64,000 nucleotides of DNA, from assembly GCA_033964015.1 (NCBI GenBank), contig CM066923.1, positions 24,502,168 to 24,566,167 of the forward strand, in the 5' to 3' direction. A program made the position numbers and the translations under genes. The DNA comes from Scolanthus callimorphus. Its lineage: Eukaryota > Cnidaria > Anthozoa > Actiniaria > Edwardsiidae. The number at the start of each line of letters is the position of its first letter. The stretch's first letter is position 1. The notes beneath the pieces were generated by a model. That model was not told where the DNA came from and made no database searches. It worked only from the letters and a program-made list of their open reading frames with translations. Positions 54,001 to 59,831 of this stretch are shown piece by piece.

Positions 54001-55817
54001 ACTACAATAGACGATTCCAGCTATAACGCACGCGCGCGCTGCATGTCGGTAGACACTTGTCAAACAAACTGTTAAAAAGCGCGCGCCTTTATTCATGGTT
54101 ACGAAATTTCCTTTAGAGCGGATTTCAGATGACCGTCGTGTTTGCAATTGGTTTGCTTTCTCATTGGCTGCTTATTTCTATCAACCAATCAAATTGCGAA
54201 CTAATTACAAGCAAGGAATTACTAGCCAATTGGTTCGGCTCCTGATTGGCTGGGCTGGAAACCATTCAGCAGTAAGTTGTAATTACTCTTGTTTCTGATT
54301 GGCTAGTGATTGCACAATTGCGATTACTTTCACGAAGGTCATCTGAAATCTGCTCTATTTCGCACATCCACACACACAGGTGATGCGCGCTCTTGTCAGT
54401 CATTCCCGCGCGCACTATTCACGTTTCCTTTCTTTCCTTCTCCGGTGTTCACGACACTAAAGGGATTGTTTTGTAATTTATAATTTTTGGCGACATTTTC
54501 AATGATTATAAAATGCAAATCCTACACATGGTTATCATACTTACAAACTACTAGCTTGGCCGGGTTACTAGCTTGAGCTTCGCCTGTCAATGTGTTAACT
54601 GCCGTCCAGTGGTACATCTTATAGTTCTCGTCCTGCGGACCCGCGTTTGCAATCACCAGGTCTCCCGAGGGCATGACCATGTAGCGGCCACCAAGCGGGA
54701 TAATGTTCCGATTGCTATACCAGGCCTTCACGTCCACATATGACCGCGCGTAGTCTGGTATTACGGTTTTGATCACGGCTGTGTTACCTTGAATTACTCG
54801 GCTATCCACAGCGTAAACACGAAACGGACGAACCACCACTAATAACAGAGGAAAGGGGATGTTGAAGCAATTAATAGATTGTGCATGGCAATCTCTTTCC
54901 CGGGGTCGTGTGGGTAATTTTCAAGATGGCGGGTCAAAATGGCGGCCTCAAGATGGCGGCTCTGACAAATGCCCTGGTGAAGGCTGAACTTTTACAGAGT
55001 GACAGCGTACTAAAAGTTTGAAATACTAAAGCGTGTTTCACGGGATTTTGAAAATTGCTTTACTACACTTGACTAGTTAACGTGTATAATTTGCGTACTC
55101 ATAAAAGTGAGCGATTCCACACCGCGACAAAACGCTGTTCACATGCGCTAAAGATTCACTGGCCTGTGAAATGAAGAAAATTGAAAAAATCTACATAACA
55201 ACAGCGAACGATAAATTTAGACTTTTTAAAAACAATAATTTTCGCCTCGGGTGCAAGCCTGAAAGTGCGAGGTGCAAACGTTCAAAGAAATATATGAATC
55301 TTTAGCGCATGGCAAAATGCGTTTTCCCCCGGTGTTGAGCGATTCAAAGATTCAAGAACTCCTACACAAACTTTGTGGTCTAGACGAGTCCGGCTTCCGA
55401 AAACGTTTTTTGAAAAGCTTTGTTTATTTTGCGTGTTTTTCCACACTCATCTCGAATCTGCTCTAGCTAGGATGGTTCAGGATGGGTTGACTGATGCAAT
55501 GCACTTACCCGCCGTCAATTTAGCAGCCCGGCTTATCAGCGCTCCTAATCTGTTTTTAGCCAAGCACTGATATTGTGTCTGGTGTACACTCGGGTTTAGT
55601 CTCTTGGCTGAGAATGGAGGGAACACTAGGGAACCATTTGCAGCGACGTAACGCAATCCTGTGATGTTTGCCACAACAGTGTCCGAGCGTGCGATCCGCC
55701 ATGTCACGCTCGCGGGTGGGTTCGCCGCTACGTGACAGTTCAGTACGCCCCACTGAGTGTGCGCAAAGCGAGTATCCGCTGGCTCTTCGGAGAACCGTAA
55801 AATCCATGGATTGGTGG
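31804..55817 (-). CDS. DSCAM: DSCAM-like cell-adhesion receptor, 20 coding exons (5' end missing)
   Basis: Single-pass membrane receptor of the Ig superfamily; family members act in homophilic recognition, axon guidance and self-avoidance at the cell surface. Twenty exons with GT-AG borders join in frame: coding parts 55509-55817, 54545-54838, 53303-53590, 52438-52710, 51090-51392, 50201-50470, 48324-48608, 47149-47436, 46573-46872, 43658-43954, 42442-42512, 40967-41198, 40574-40873, 40003-40320, 38615-38749, 37152-37304, 35773-36063, 34323-34511, 33700-33763, 31804-33097. They sum to 5,954 nt, about 1,984 residues plus a missing signal peptide. Order is nine Ig, four FN3, one Ig, one FN3, TM, 466-residue tail. 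Nine Ig plus four FN3 plus one Ig is diagnostic of DSCAM; Sidekick, contactin and protogenin have other orders. Most domains are one symmetric phase 1-1 exon. Only one FN3 follows Ig10, where fly and vertebrate proteins have two. No duplicated exon cassettes of the arthropod Dscam1 kind are seen. Confidence 0.93.
33700..33763 (-). CDS. DSCAM: DSCAM-like exon 19: short cytoplasmic exon
   Basis: A 64-nt exon encoding LRDLWEKAILPTPSQRGNDG. Acceptor TTGATTTCAG at 33764-33765, donor GTATGA at 33694-33699. It enters phase 1 and leaves phase 2, exactly what is needed to join the transmembrane exon to the final exon. Too short to stand out as an ORF; supported by splice sites and phase. Confidence 0.75.
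34078..34297. mobile_element. MITE family B, copy 1 (intron 18-19)
   Basis: Starts TTAAAGGGAGGCTGTCATGA and ends GACAGGCTCCATTTAA, inverted. The interior contains GATGCGCA and ACGCATGCTCC words. A second copy in opposite orientation is at 38191-38482. Confidence 0.75.
34323..34511 (-). CDS. DSCAM: DSCAM-like exon 18: juxtamembrane linker and transmembrane helix
   Basis: Residues about 1470-1532. Acceptor TCTCCCCAG at 34512-34513, donor GTATGA at 34317-34322, phase 1-1. An acidic Gly-rich linker (DTDEELADAGGGAG) leads to a roughly 23-residue hydrophobic helix starting AIIGTLVTVSLL and ending LLLVAC, followed by the basic stop-transfer CRLKR. This fixes the orientation: Ig and FN3 outside, C-terminus inside. 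Confidence 0.92.
34585..34855. repeat. 10-bp array upstream of the transmembrane exon
   Basis: About 27 copies of AGGTGAGATA or AGGCGAGATA. The T/C variants follow the order T-C-T-T-C repeatedly, so the true period is 50 bp. On the sense (minus) strand it is pyrimidine-rich and lies about 70-340 nt upstream of the exon 18 acceptor. Confidence 0.95.
35134..35732. mobile_element. Inverted-repeat element family C, copy 1 (intron 17-18)
   Basis: The right end CCGTGACACAGCCCCTTTAA matches the end of 44908-45409; the left end GGTGTCATGATT is the diverged inverted copy. Internal words TAGTCTAGGTTTGTT and CCCTTTAACTACCAAG recur in the other copy. Ends about 40 bp from the exon 17 donor. Confidence 0.65.
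35773..36063 (-). CDS. DSCAM: DSCAM-like exon 17: FN3 domain 5, the only one after Ig10
   Basis: Residues about 1373-1469. Acceptor GCCATTTCAG at 36064-36065, donor GTAAGT at 35767-35772, phase 1-1. Opens VPPSPPKDITFNSVG, core VNISWTPGFDG, then YYFRMSAINAVGTG. No second FN3 exon is visible between here and the transmembrane exon; that 1.26-kb intron is largely an inverted-repeat element and a 10-bp array. Confidence 0.92.
36330..36534. mobile_element. Palindromic element
   Basis: The left arm (GCTTTTCGTTTCCGAGTTGC then GACTGGTGTTCGGTGGACGT) is mirrored at the right by a GATTGACGTCCACCAAACAC-type arm. Inner CTAGCCACGG and CCGTGGCTAG also pair. Non-coding, between exons 16 and 17. Confidence 0.75.
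37152..37304 (-). CDS. DSCAM: DSCAM-like exon 16: second half of Ig domain 10
   Basis: Encodes GKDLTDSGKYIHF, NGSLKIMNLDKSDTG and KYMCTASNSLG, which closes the Ig fold begun in exon 15. Acceptor CGTTTCTAG at 37305-37306, donor GTAAGT at 37146-37151, phase 1-1. In DSCAM this is the lone Ig between the two FN3 groups. Confidence 0.9.
37336..37403. mobile_element. TAGACCTC-family MITE, short copy
   Basis: Ends TTAGACCTC and GAGGTCTAA. 68 bp, about 30 bp from the exon 16 acceptor. Confidence 0.65.
37410..37612. mobile_element. 203-bp MITE with TAGTATCACCC ends
   Basis: TAGTATCACCCAACTAGT at the left and ACTAGTAGGGTGATACTA at the right. Interior contains GTAGCCAATCAGAATGCAG. Non-coding. Confidence 0.75.
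37884..38059. mobile_element. MITE with TTCCAGCTATAA ends
   Basis: GGACGATTCCAGCTATAA at the left and TTATAGCTGGAATGGTCC at the right; interior has runs of GCGCGC and a TTGTGGGACGCGGCTTGGGC block. Partial relatives at 54007-54093 and 24972-25071. Confidence 0.75.
38191..38482. mobile_element. MITE family B, copy 2
   Basis: Inverted orientation relative to 34078-34297. Ends TTAAAGGGAGTCTGTCA and CATGACAGGCTCCCTTTAA. Confidence 0.8.
38506..38614. mobile_element. 109-bp inverted-repeat element carrying the exon 15 donor
   Basis: Arms of 27 bp differ at two positions: GTAGGAACCTCATATATGG on the plus strand from 38506 and GTAGGTACTTCATATATGG on the minus strand from 38614, both followed by TACATCCT. 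The right arm starts exactly at the exon 15/intron border, so its first six bases are the 5' splice site. Confidence 0.8.
38615..38749 (-). CDS. DSCAM: DSCAM-like exon 15: first half of Ig domain 10
   Basis: Encodes VASIFDRTLPDT, then AILNCEAYGSPKPTIFWYSR, holding the first cysteine and the core tryptophan. Acceptor CATTCTAG at 38750-38751, phase 1-1. The donor GTAGGT (38609-38614) lies inside the right arm of a 109-bp inverted-repeat element. Confidence 0.88.
39450..40002. repeat. TGACGTCA-rich degenerate array abutting the exon 14 donor
   Basis: Diverged units of about 17-19 bp built on ACGTGACGTCACAACTT. Many contain the palindrome TGACGTCA (a CREB/ATF-type site). On the sense strand several contain GTAAGTTGT (for example near 39763, 39896 and 39925), and the exon 14 donor GTAAGTTG is the last unit. 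Confidence 0.8.
40003..40320 (-). CDS. DSCAM: DSCAM-like exon 14: FN3 domain 4
   Basis: Residues about 1171-1276. Acceptor CTTCCTAG at 40321-40322, donor GTAAGTTG reading from 40002 leftwards, phase 1-1. Opens with PGPPNNVRAIPVS, core IRVRWDQPLEPNG, QYRVLYSK, then VYYFWVRAKTSEGFGN. The donor belongs to a tandem repeat that fills the intron from about 39.45 to 40.0 kb. Confidence 0.92.
40574..40873 (-). CDS. DSCAM: DSCAM-like exon 13: FN3 domain 3
   Basis: Residues about 1071-1170. Acceptor TTATTTTAG at 40874-40875, donor GTATGT at 40568-40573, phase 1-1. Opens VPSQPPQFVKITVLGS, then ILVTWKRPPYDSIHG, GYKIRYYRVSD, and YRVSVSAFTSVGDG. Same loop spacing as FN3 domains 1 and 2. Confidence 0.92.
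40967..41198 (-). CDS. DSCAM: DSCAM-like exon 12: second part of FN3 domain 2
   Basis: Begins QPPKEHRNGVIRGYYVSY, the classical continuation of an FN3 B-C strand, and ends KVKTMED. Phase 0 in, phase 1 out, donor GTAAGA at 40961-40966. The acceptor TTGTAG at 41199-41200 and the first 10 exon bases are part of a 42-bp unit repeated six times upstream. Only the acceptor nearest the exon gives an open product: an upstream acceptor would bring the TAG of the next acceptor into frame. Confidence 0.87.
41191..41442. repeat. Six copies of a 42-bp unit containing the exon 12 acceptor
   Basis: Exact 42-bp spacing: units start at 41191, 41233, 41275, 41317, 41359 and 41401. Each, on the sense strand, contains TACTGTTGTAGCAACCGCCG or one-base variants, that is the TTGTAG acceptor and the first 10 bases of exon 12. 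Confidence 0.95.
41615..41817. mobile_element. TAGACCTC-family MITE, copy 3
   Basis: TAGACCTCATGCCTCCGGCTTG at the left and CAAGCCGAGGAGGTCTA at the right; inner TTTTGCCCATTTCAGATCAC arm also inverted, with the stem reaching AGTATTCT. Confidence 0.8.
42442..42512 (-). CDS. DSCAM: DSCAM-like exon 11: first part of FN3 domain 2
   Basis: Short 71-nt exon encoding APSRPPKILNITAISSTE and VYIAWQ. Acceptor ATATAACAG at 42513-42514, donor GTAGGT at 42436-42441. Enters phase 1 and leaves phase 0, the only phase 0 junction in the gene. The domain is completed by exon 12. Confidence 0.85.
42943..43174. mobile_element. MITE family D, copy 1
   Basis: Starts TTTACAGCTAAAACCATTGC, ends GCAACGATTTTAGCTGTAA (inverted). 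Interior: GCCTAGTGCAGTCAACTAGC, ATTGGCT-like words. Second copy near 52739-53012. Confidence 0.8.
43190..43405. mobile_element. ACCGGTAC-rich palindromic element
   Basis: GTTCACACGAGACCGGTACAAAACCGG on the left pairs with CCGGTTTTGTACCGGTAC on the right; further internal GTTCACACGGGACC and GGTCCCGTGTGAAC hairpin. Non-coding. Confidence 0.65.
43658..43954 (-). CDS. DSCAM: DSCAM-like exon 10: FN3 domain 1
   Basis: Residues about 871-969. Acceptor CATTCCAG at 43955-43956, donor GTGAGT at 43652-43657, phase 1-1. FN3 landmarks: proline-rich start SPSHPSTPST, LLLTWTPGFDG, FIIQYK, the YRLSGLKPAATYHIRV loop and FARNAIGTS. Sits directly after Ig9, as in all DSCAM proteins. Confidence 0.92.
44301..44480. 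mobile_element. MITE family A, copy 3
   Basis: Opposite orientation to copies 1 and 2; contains TCCTCAAATGGATGTCACCA and ends TACGAGAATG. Confidence 0.8.
44908..45409. mobile_element. Inverted-repeat element family C, copy 2
   Basis: Ends TTTAAAGGGGCAGTGTCACG and CGTGACACAGCCCCTTTAAA. About 500 bp; contains the nested hammerhead-like insertion 45173-45259. Confidence 0.85.
45173..45259 (+). ncRNA. 87-bp insertion with hammerhead-ribozyme-like core
   Basis: Flanked by perfect 16-bp direct repeats GTAAAATGATGCCTAT (45157-45172 and 45260-45275), a target duplication. Inside, 45183-45226 reads GCC-CTGATGA-A-GGACT-loop-AGTCC-GAAAC-GTC-GGC: intact CTGATGA and GAAA core, 5-bp stem II, a 3-bp GCC/GGC stem I and a stem III of two pairs (AC/GT) without a loop. 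One extra A precedes stem II relative to the minimal consensus. This is the layout of the minimal hammerheads known from Penelope-like retroelements and retrozymes. Confidence 0.55.
45655..46560. repeat. 16-bp array downstream of the Ig9 exon
   Basis: More than 50 diverged copies of ACCATGAACACGGTTC or ...GTTG. It fills the start of the intron and stops about 15 bp from the exon 9 donor. Confidence 0.93.
46573..46872 (-). CDS. DSCAM: DSCAM-like exon 9: Ig domain 9
   Basis: Residues about 771-870. Acceptor CCGTCTAG at 46873-46874, donor GTAAGG at 46567-46572, phase 1-1. Cysteines are in FTCVAIGNLP and YSCHVIN; core LNWYNGSK. Last Ig before the FN3 block. The downstream intron (46572 to 43955) starts almost at once with a 16-bp tandem array and also contains the hammerhead-like insertion. 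Confidence 0.92.
47149..47436 (-). CDS. DSCAM: DSCAM-like exon 8: Ig domain 8
   Basis: Residues about 675-770. Acceptor TTTCCCCAG at 47437-47438, donor GTAAGT at 47143-47148, phase 1-1. Begins VPSRFVTDPRDQQV, then LSCQTTGYPPA, core VEWSKL, NGTLVISNASKKDEG and RYLCHAYNGVVG. The RF-V-P-DQ opening is typical of DSCAM Ig8. Confidence 0.93.
47499..47786. mobile_element. MITE family E, copy 1
   Basis: Starts AAAGGCCCGTTTACACTGTA, ends AAGTGTAAACCGGTCCTAAAG; inner TTTTTGTCGCGCGAGTCGCG and its complement. Second copy 50515-50872, fragment at 24784. Confidence 0.8.
47784..48188. mobile_element. MITE with AAAGGCCATGTTACACG ends
   Basis: Left AAAGGCCATGTTACACG and right CGTAACATGGCCTTAA are inverted. 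It abuts the previous element. Inner repeats of TTGCGTTGCAAGTTGC type. Confidence 0.8.
48324..48608 (-). CDS. DSCAM: DSCAM-like exon 7: Ig domain 7
   Basis: Residues about 580-674. Acceptor TACCTTTAG at 48609-48610, donor GTACGT at 48318-48323, phase 1-1. Cysteines are in YYTCVVAGGD and IYTCIVGN; core NITWLRDGK. The stretch DLEIIMSSRFTSALII before the F strand follows the usual DSCAM Ig7 layout (a conserved Ile-Pro-Val turn is present as DIPVN). Confidence 0.91.
48649..48812. mobile_element. 164-bp MITE, TA flanked
   Basis: Starts GAGCAGATTTCGTATGACTG, ends CAGTCATACGAAACCTGCTC with one mismatch region; subterminal GTGAAAAGTGCCGCG inverted to CACGGCACTTTTCAC. Fragment of the same family at 37626-37750. 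Confidence 0.8.
48835..49096. mobile_element. MITE family F, copy 1
   Basis: Starts AGAGCGGATTTCGCATGACC; right end GTGAAATCCGCTTA diverged. Interior has several TAGCCAATCAGAA and GATTGGCTGAG words. Full copy at 54113-54357. Confidence 0.6.
49431..49566. mobile_element. 136-bp near-perfect palindrome
   Basis: CACTTAATGACTGCTCCCGA at the left continues through GGGAAACATCAGTTTTGTTTCC, and the right half is the complement in mirror order ending TCATTAAGTG. Arms about 55 bp. Confidence 0.8.
50201..50470 (-). CDS. DSCAM: DSCAM-like exon 6: Ig domain 6
   Basis: Residues about 490-579. Acceptor TTTTGTAG at 50471-50472, donor GTAAGA at 50195-50200, phase 1-1. I-set pattern: LPCRAKGFPPP, ITWSQGG, NGTLIINNV and GKYICTAVNSNG. 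Sequons NIT and NGT. Confidence 0.92.
50515..50872. mobile_element. MITE family E, copy 2
   Basis: Starts TAAAGGCCCGTTCACACTTG, ends CAAGTGTAAACAGGCTTTA. About 70 bp longer than copy 1 because of sequence inserted near 50725-50818. Confidence 0.75.
51090..51392 (-). CDS. DSCAM: DSCAM-like exon 5: Ig domain 5
   Basis: Residues about 389-489. Acceptor TTGTATAG at 51393-51394. Two tandem donor-like GTATGT motifs occur; only the downstream one (51084-51089) gives the phase 1 ending shared by neighbouring exons. Cysteines are in ISCEVSAIPTP and EYKCVASN, with core VQWYHD. A glycine-rich LLPGGGAG insert lies after the core strand. Confidence 0.91.
52179..52395. mobile_element. 217-bp near-perfect palindrome, 42 bp from the exon 4 donor
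   Basis: Arms of about 105 bp: CGTCAAATCACTG...GCTATAGTA, ACGCAGGG, ATTATGGGAAGGATTAGCGC and GGCGCGCAATGCATTGTGGG recur as complements. The centre is GTCCACAATCC. Confidence 0.85.
52438..52710 (-). CDS. DSCAM: DSCAM-like exon 4: Ig domain 4
   Basis: Residues about 298-388. Acceptor CATCATCAG at 52711-52712, donor GTAAGT at 52432-52437, phase 1-1. Cysteines are in MECEVRGEP and VYQCVADN, with core tryptophan in NITWYQN. The coding exon begins well upstream of the first internal ATG; extending it to the acceptor adds the N-terminal strand ITFIERPRPQ. A near-perfect 217-bp palindrome ends 42 bp from its donor. Confidence 0.9.
52739..53012. mobile_element. MITE family D, copy 2
   Basis: Starts TTTTACAGCTAAAATCGTTG, with CTAGTATGCTG and CAGTTGACTGCACTAGGCG as inner inverted words. 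The right terminus has been lost or replaced by a segment rich in TTCGTGTGGACG motifs (53013-53300). Confidence 0.7.
53303..53590 (-). CDS. DSCAM: DSCAM-like exon 3: Ig domain 3
   Basis: Residues about 202-297. Acceptor TTTTTCAG at 53591-53592, donor GTCAGT just left of 53303, phase 1-1. Complete I-set features: LQCTAAGSPTP, core FRWLKD, SGSLRIQHI and the terminal GLYTCEAIN. One sequon (NLT) near the N-terminal strand. The proline linker VPPTRSVAP separates it from Ig2. Confidence 0.92.
53730..53963. mobile_element. MITE with TACTGTACACTATAGTGTCC ends
   Basis: The right end GGACACTACAGTGTACCATATA is the inverted copy with two differences. Interior inverted words ATAGCGCTGATCA and TGATTAGCGCTAT, and GTGCCAACC and GGTTGGCAC. 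Non-coding. Confidence 0.75.
54113..54357. mobile_element. MITE family F, copy 2
   Basis: TAGAGCGGATTTCAGATGACC at the left and GGTCATCTGAAATCTGCTCTA at the right. Interior carries ATTGGCTG/CAACCAATCA words. TA at both ends. Confidence 0.85.
54545..54838 (-). CDS. DSCAM: DSCAM-like exon 2: Ig domain 2, both canonical cysteines replaced
   Basis: Residues about 104-201. Acceptor TTATTAG at 54839-54840, donor GTAAGT at 54539-54544, phase 1-1. The block VIQGNTAVIK followed by a proline-containing strand and VKAWYSNRN matches DSCAM Ig2. The B-strand position that is normally Cys is Thr (AVIKTVIPDY), and the F-strand YxC is YHW. The domain keeps the tryptophan of the core and the SGDLVI strand. 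The missing disulfide is therefore a paired change, not a frameshift. Confidence 0.9.
55509..55817 (-). CDS. DSCAM: DSCAM-like exon 1 of those seen: Ig domain 1
   Basis: Residues about 1-103. Acceptor is a pyrimidine tract ending CCCCCAG at 55818-55819; donor GTAAGT is at 55503-55508. Phase 1 at both ends. Paired cysteines lie in LNCHVAANPP and YQCLAKN, with the core tryptophan in VTWRI. The stretch GLRYVAANGSLVFPPF followed by a His-containing loop and YQCLAKNRLG is the strongly conserved DSCAM Ig1 pattern. Two N-glycosylation sequons (NIT, NGS). It enters in phase 1 with no start codon, so an upstream exon with the signal peptide must exist. Confidence 0.93.
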
Positions 55818-55859
55818 CTGGGGGCAGAGTAAACAATAGAGGTAAACAACAACAATGCA

Positions 55860-57300
55860 ATGTAAACTAGGACAGTTTTGCACGAAGAAGATTATCTTTT
55901 CCGTGTTGTTCATAGACCAAATAAGGCTCAGCGCAAAAGACGAACTTCTGTTGAACCTTGTCATTTTCAAAGGATGCCACTGCATTTTCAACCGGAATGT
56001 TTTGTACCATTTGACGCTGATCAAACAAACGGGTTTTTCTTGACCAATGGTAAGCACCCCTTTCCACAGCGAAGAAACAATAATGATAACAAGAGAATAA
56101 CACGTCACCTGGTGACGAAACAGATTCAAATTATTTCCTTCCTGAAATTTTCTCACAAAAACGAAGAGGAGAGAAGACTCCGTGATCTTCAAGTCGGAGC
56201 TCAGCAAAATATTGACTTTGTGGGCAACCTGTGTTGCACACACGCGCGCCAAAAGTGGCGGGAAAAACATTAGCCAATCAGAAACGTTCCTCTGACAGAC
56301 GCTAACGTGTTCTGAGACTATAACGAAATCGACAGGGCAATCATAAAATATTTTAGCGGATTTATTTTCTCCATTTATCAGGCTCAAACCGTTCGATATC
56401 GGCGTGGGGAAAATATCTCACTCAAGTGAGAAGAACTGAGTGTAAAATAGGAGATAATTACGTTAAATTGCTGCGAACTACTTTGGATGGTTTCCCGGCA
56501 ACAGACCGTCATGACGTGTAACTACAAAGCGACCTTGGACTTGGACTACAAAGCAACCTTTGAAAAACCAGTTAATCTAGTTGGCAAAGCTCGTTTGGCT
56601 GCCACCTTTGAAAACAGGAGCAATTGAACTTGACACAAAGCCAAATGAAAAGTAAATAAAAGGAATTTAACAGTGAGACTAGATAAGAACTGATTTGTGT
56701 CTTGTAAACAGAACGTGCGTAGACTAAAAATGAGCAAATGGGAAACGGAAGGACACGTTTTAATCCGCGGTTTTCGTTTCAGCTATGGATATTTGTCTGC
56801 TAAATTAAAAGGATGCAAACTAATAATGGCACTAAACCGATATAACGATATTCACAATATCAAACCCCTGTATATTAAGCCGTTGTCCATGCAGTAATTT
56901 GTAACTGAAAAATGAGCAAGTTACATTTTCATCAGTTTTTAAATAGTTTTTGACGAAGTAAAAGGTAAACAAAGGAAGAAAAATCACCCTAAGTTGTTAT
57001 TTCATGACATCACGTTGAAGGACTCGTATATATTTGCTTGATTGAATTTTTGAACAGCGGGCTTATCCCCTTGTCTGCCTTGAAAATTACATTCTATTTT
57101 AATTTGAGCACAGAATAAACATTTCTTTCCGGGTTTTATTTAAAATCGTTTAATGATTCGTCTCGTTTATTGGAAATCATCTTGTAACGCAAAGTGTAAT
57201 TACTATTGGCCCAAGGACTCCACTAACACAAGATCAAACAACTTTGCGATTTCTCAAGTTAACCAGGGCTCAACCCTTAGAATTCCATGTAAAGCTGATG
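55860..57300. other. Unassigned sequence upstream of the Ig1 exon
   Basis: No exon or repeat recognised. A plus-strand ORF of 131 codons at 55878-56273 has no signature and is rejected as a gene. No signal peptide exon was found here. Confidence 0.4.
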
Positions 57301-57309
57301 CAACATATC

Positions 57310-59530
57310 AATATATGTCATTGTTATCATCATCACCATTCTTGTCATCCCGATGGTCACCTCTCCGTCGTCCTAATTATAATTCTCATCGTCATCCCCT
57401 TTCCCTCCTCTTAATTTTCATCATCATTATATCCTCCTCCTTATTATGTCCTCCTCCTCATTCTCATCATCGCCACGTCCCCCTCATTCTAATAATCACC
57501 ATGTCCCCCTCATTCTGATCATCGCCATGTCCTCATTCTGATTATCATTCTAATCATCATCATGTCCTGCTTCTCCTCATTCTGATCATCGCCATGTCCT
57601 CCTCATTCTGATCATCGCCATATCCTCCTCGTTCTGATCATCAAGATGTCCTCCCCATTCTCATCATCGCCATGTCCTCCTCATCATCATCATCGCCTTG
57701 TCCTCCCCATTCTGATCATCATCATGTCCTCCTCATTTTAATCATCATCATGTCCTGCTTCTCCTCATTCTCATCATCACCATGTCCTCCTCATTCTGAT
57801 CATCATGATGTCCTCCTCCTCATTCTCATCATCGCCATGTCCTCCTCCTTCTCATCATTACCATGTCCTCCTCATTCTGATCATCATGTCCTCCTCCTCC
57901 TCATTATCACCATGTCCCCCTCATTCTGAATATCATTTCCTCCTCCTCCTCATTCCCATCATCGCCATGTCCTCCTCATTCTGATCATCATGTCCTCCTC
58001 CTCCTCATTCTATTCATCACCATGTCCACCTCATTCTGATCATCATGTCCTCCTCCTCCTCATTCTCATCATCACCATGTCCGCCTCATTCTGATCATTA
58101 TGTCCTCCTCCTCCTCCTCATTCTCATCATCACCATGTCCCCCTCATTTTGAACATCATGTCCTCCTCCTCCTTCTCATTCCCATCATCGCCATGTCCTC
58201 CTCATTCTGACCATCGTGTCCTCCTCCTCCTCCTCCTCACCATCGCCATGTCCTCCTCCTTCTGATCATCACCATGCCCTCCTCATCCTCATTTAGATCA
58301 TCATGTCCTCCTCCCCATTCTCACCATCGCCATGTCCTCATCCTTCTGATCATCATGTCCTCATCCTCATTCTCATCATCGCCATGTCCTCCTCCTTCTG
58401 ACCATCATGTCCTCCTCCTCCTCACCATCGCCATGTCCTCCTCCTTCTGATCATCACCATGCCCTCCTCATCCTCATTTAGATCATCATGTCCTCCTCCC
58501 CATTCTCACCATCGCCATGTCCTCATCCTTCTGATCATCATGTCCTCCTCCTCATTCTCATCATCGCCATGTCCTCCTCCTCCTCATTCTCATCATCGCC
58601 ATGTCCTCCTCATTCGCATAATCATGACTTCCTCCTCCTCATTCTCATCATCACCATGTCCTCATTCTGATCATCATGTCCTCCTCCTCATTCTCATTCT
58701 CATCATCACCATGTCCTCCTTATTCTGATCATCATGACTTACTTCTCTTCGTTCTCATCATCGCCATGTCCTAATTCTTATCATCATGTCCTCCTCCTCA
58801 TCATTCTCATCATCATGATGTCCTCCTCATTCGCATCATCATGATGTCCTCCTCCTACTTATTCTCATCATCGCCATGCCCTCCTCATTCGCATCTCTTC
58901 GTTCTCATCATCGCCATGTCCTAATTCTTATCATCATGTCCTCCTCCTCATCATTCTCATCATCATGATGTCCTCCTCATTCGTATCATCATGATGTCCT
59001 CCTCCTACTTATTCTTATCATCGCCATGTCCTCCTCATTCGCATCATCGTGACTTACTTCTCTTCGTTCTCATCATCGCCATGTCCTAATTCTTATCATT
59101 ATGGCCTCCTCCTCATCATTCTCATCATCATGATGTCCTCCTCATTCGCGTCAACATGATGTCCTCTTACTACTTATTCTCATCATCGCCATGTCCTCCT
59201 CATTCGCATCATCATGACTTACTCCTCTTCGTTCTCATCATCGCCATGTCCTAATTCTTATCATCATGTCCTCCTTCTCCCCCTGCTCGTTTTAATAATC
59301 ATCATCTCCAAATAAGGACAAAACGTTCATCTACACCCTCATCCACATTAACCTCTTCATGCACCACATCCTCTTTTCCCATATCAACATCGACATCGCC
59401 ATCGATCCTCATCTTCAACATCGGCATCACCCGCCTCCTCATCATCAACATCATCAGCACCAGCGGCAACAGCAACAAGAACAATGTCACCAAGATCATC
59501 ATCATCTACACCCTCCTCATACTTCTTGAG
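57310..59530. repeat. 2.2-kb TCATCATC / TCCTCC-rich array
   Basis: Diverged units of about 20-40 bp around CTCATTCTGATCATCATGTC plus CTCCTCCTC runs. Blocks of about 170 bp (containing CTTACTTCTCTTCGTTCTC) repeat near 58740, 58900, 59050 and 59220. One strand is almost purely pyrimidine in stretches. ORFs reading Ser-, Pro- or His-rich chains are artefacts. Confidence 0.93.
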
Positions 59531-59831
59531 AAATGAATTGCCAACGTGATTAGGTCTCCACGATTACATGAGCTTGTGTGATTTGTAGGGTGACCTTATA
59601 TACTATCCTGTTGCAGACCTGAATTCATACAGACTGTTTCATTAGTGTGCAATGAGTCACAGTTAAAGGTACTGAAAACTAAAGAGTTCGAGTAATTCAA
59701 AATTTATCAAAATAATGCTGGTTAGGATAATGATAAAATGGCTTATGTGTGTCATTCTTTGTACATGTGCCTGCGCACCATTGAAACAAAGCACAAAGCC
59801 AGCTTTGTTTTCATTTACCAACCGACTCGTA

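Noticed and set aside
55878..56273. 131-codon plus-strand ORF
   Set aside because: No recognisable domain, no splice or promoter context, and low-complexity basic stretches; not supported as a gene.
57310..59530. Ser/Pro/His-rich ORFs
   Set aside because: They follow the TCATCATC/TCCTCC tandem array and shift frame with unit length.
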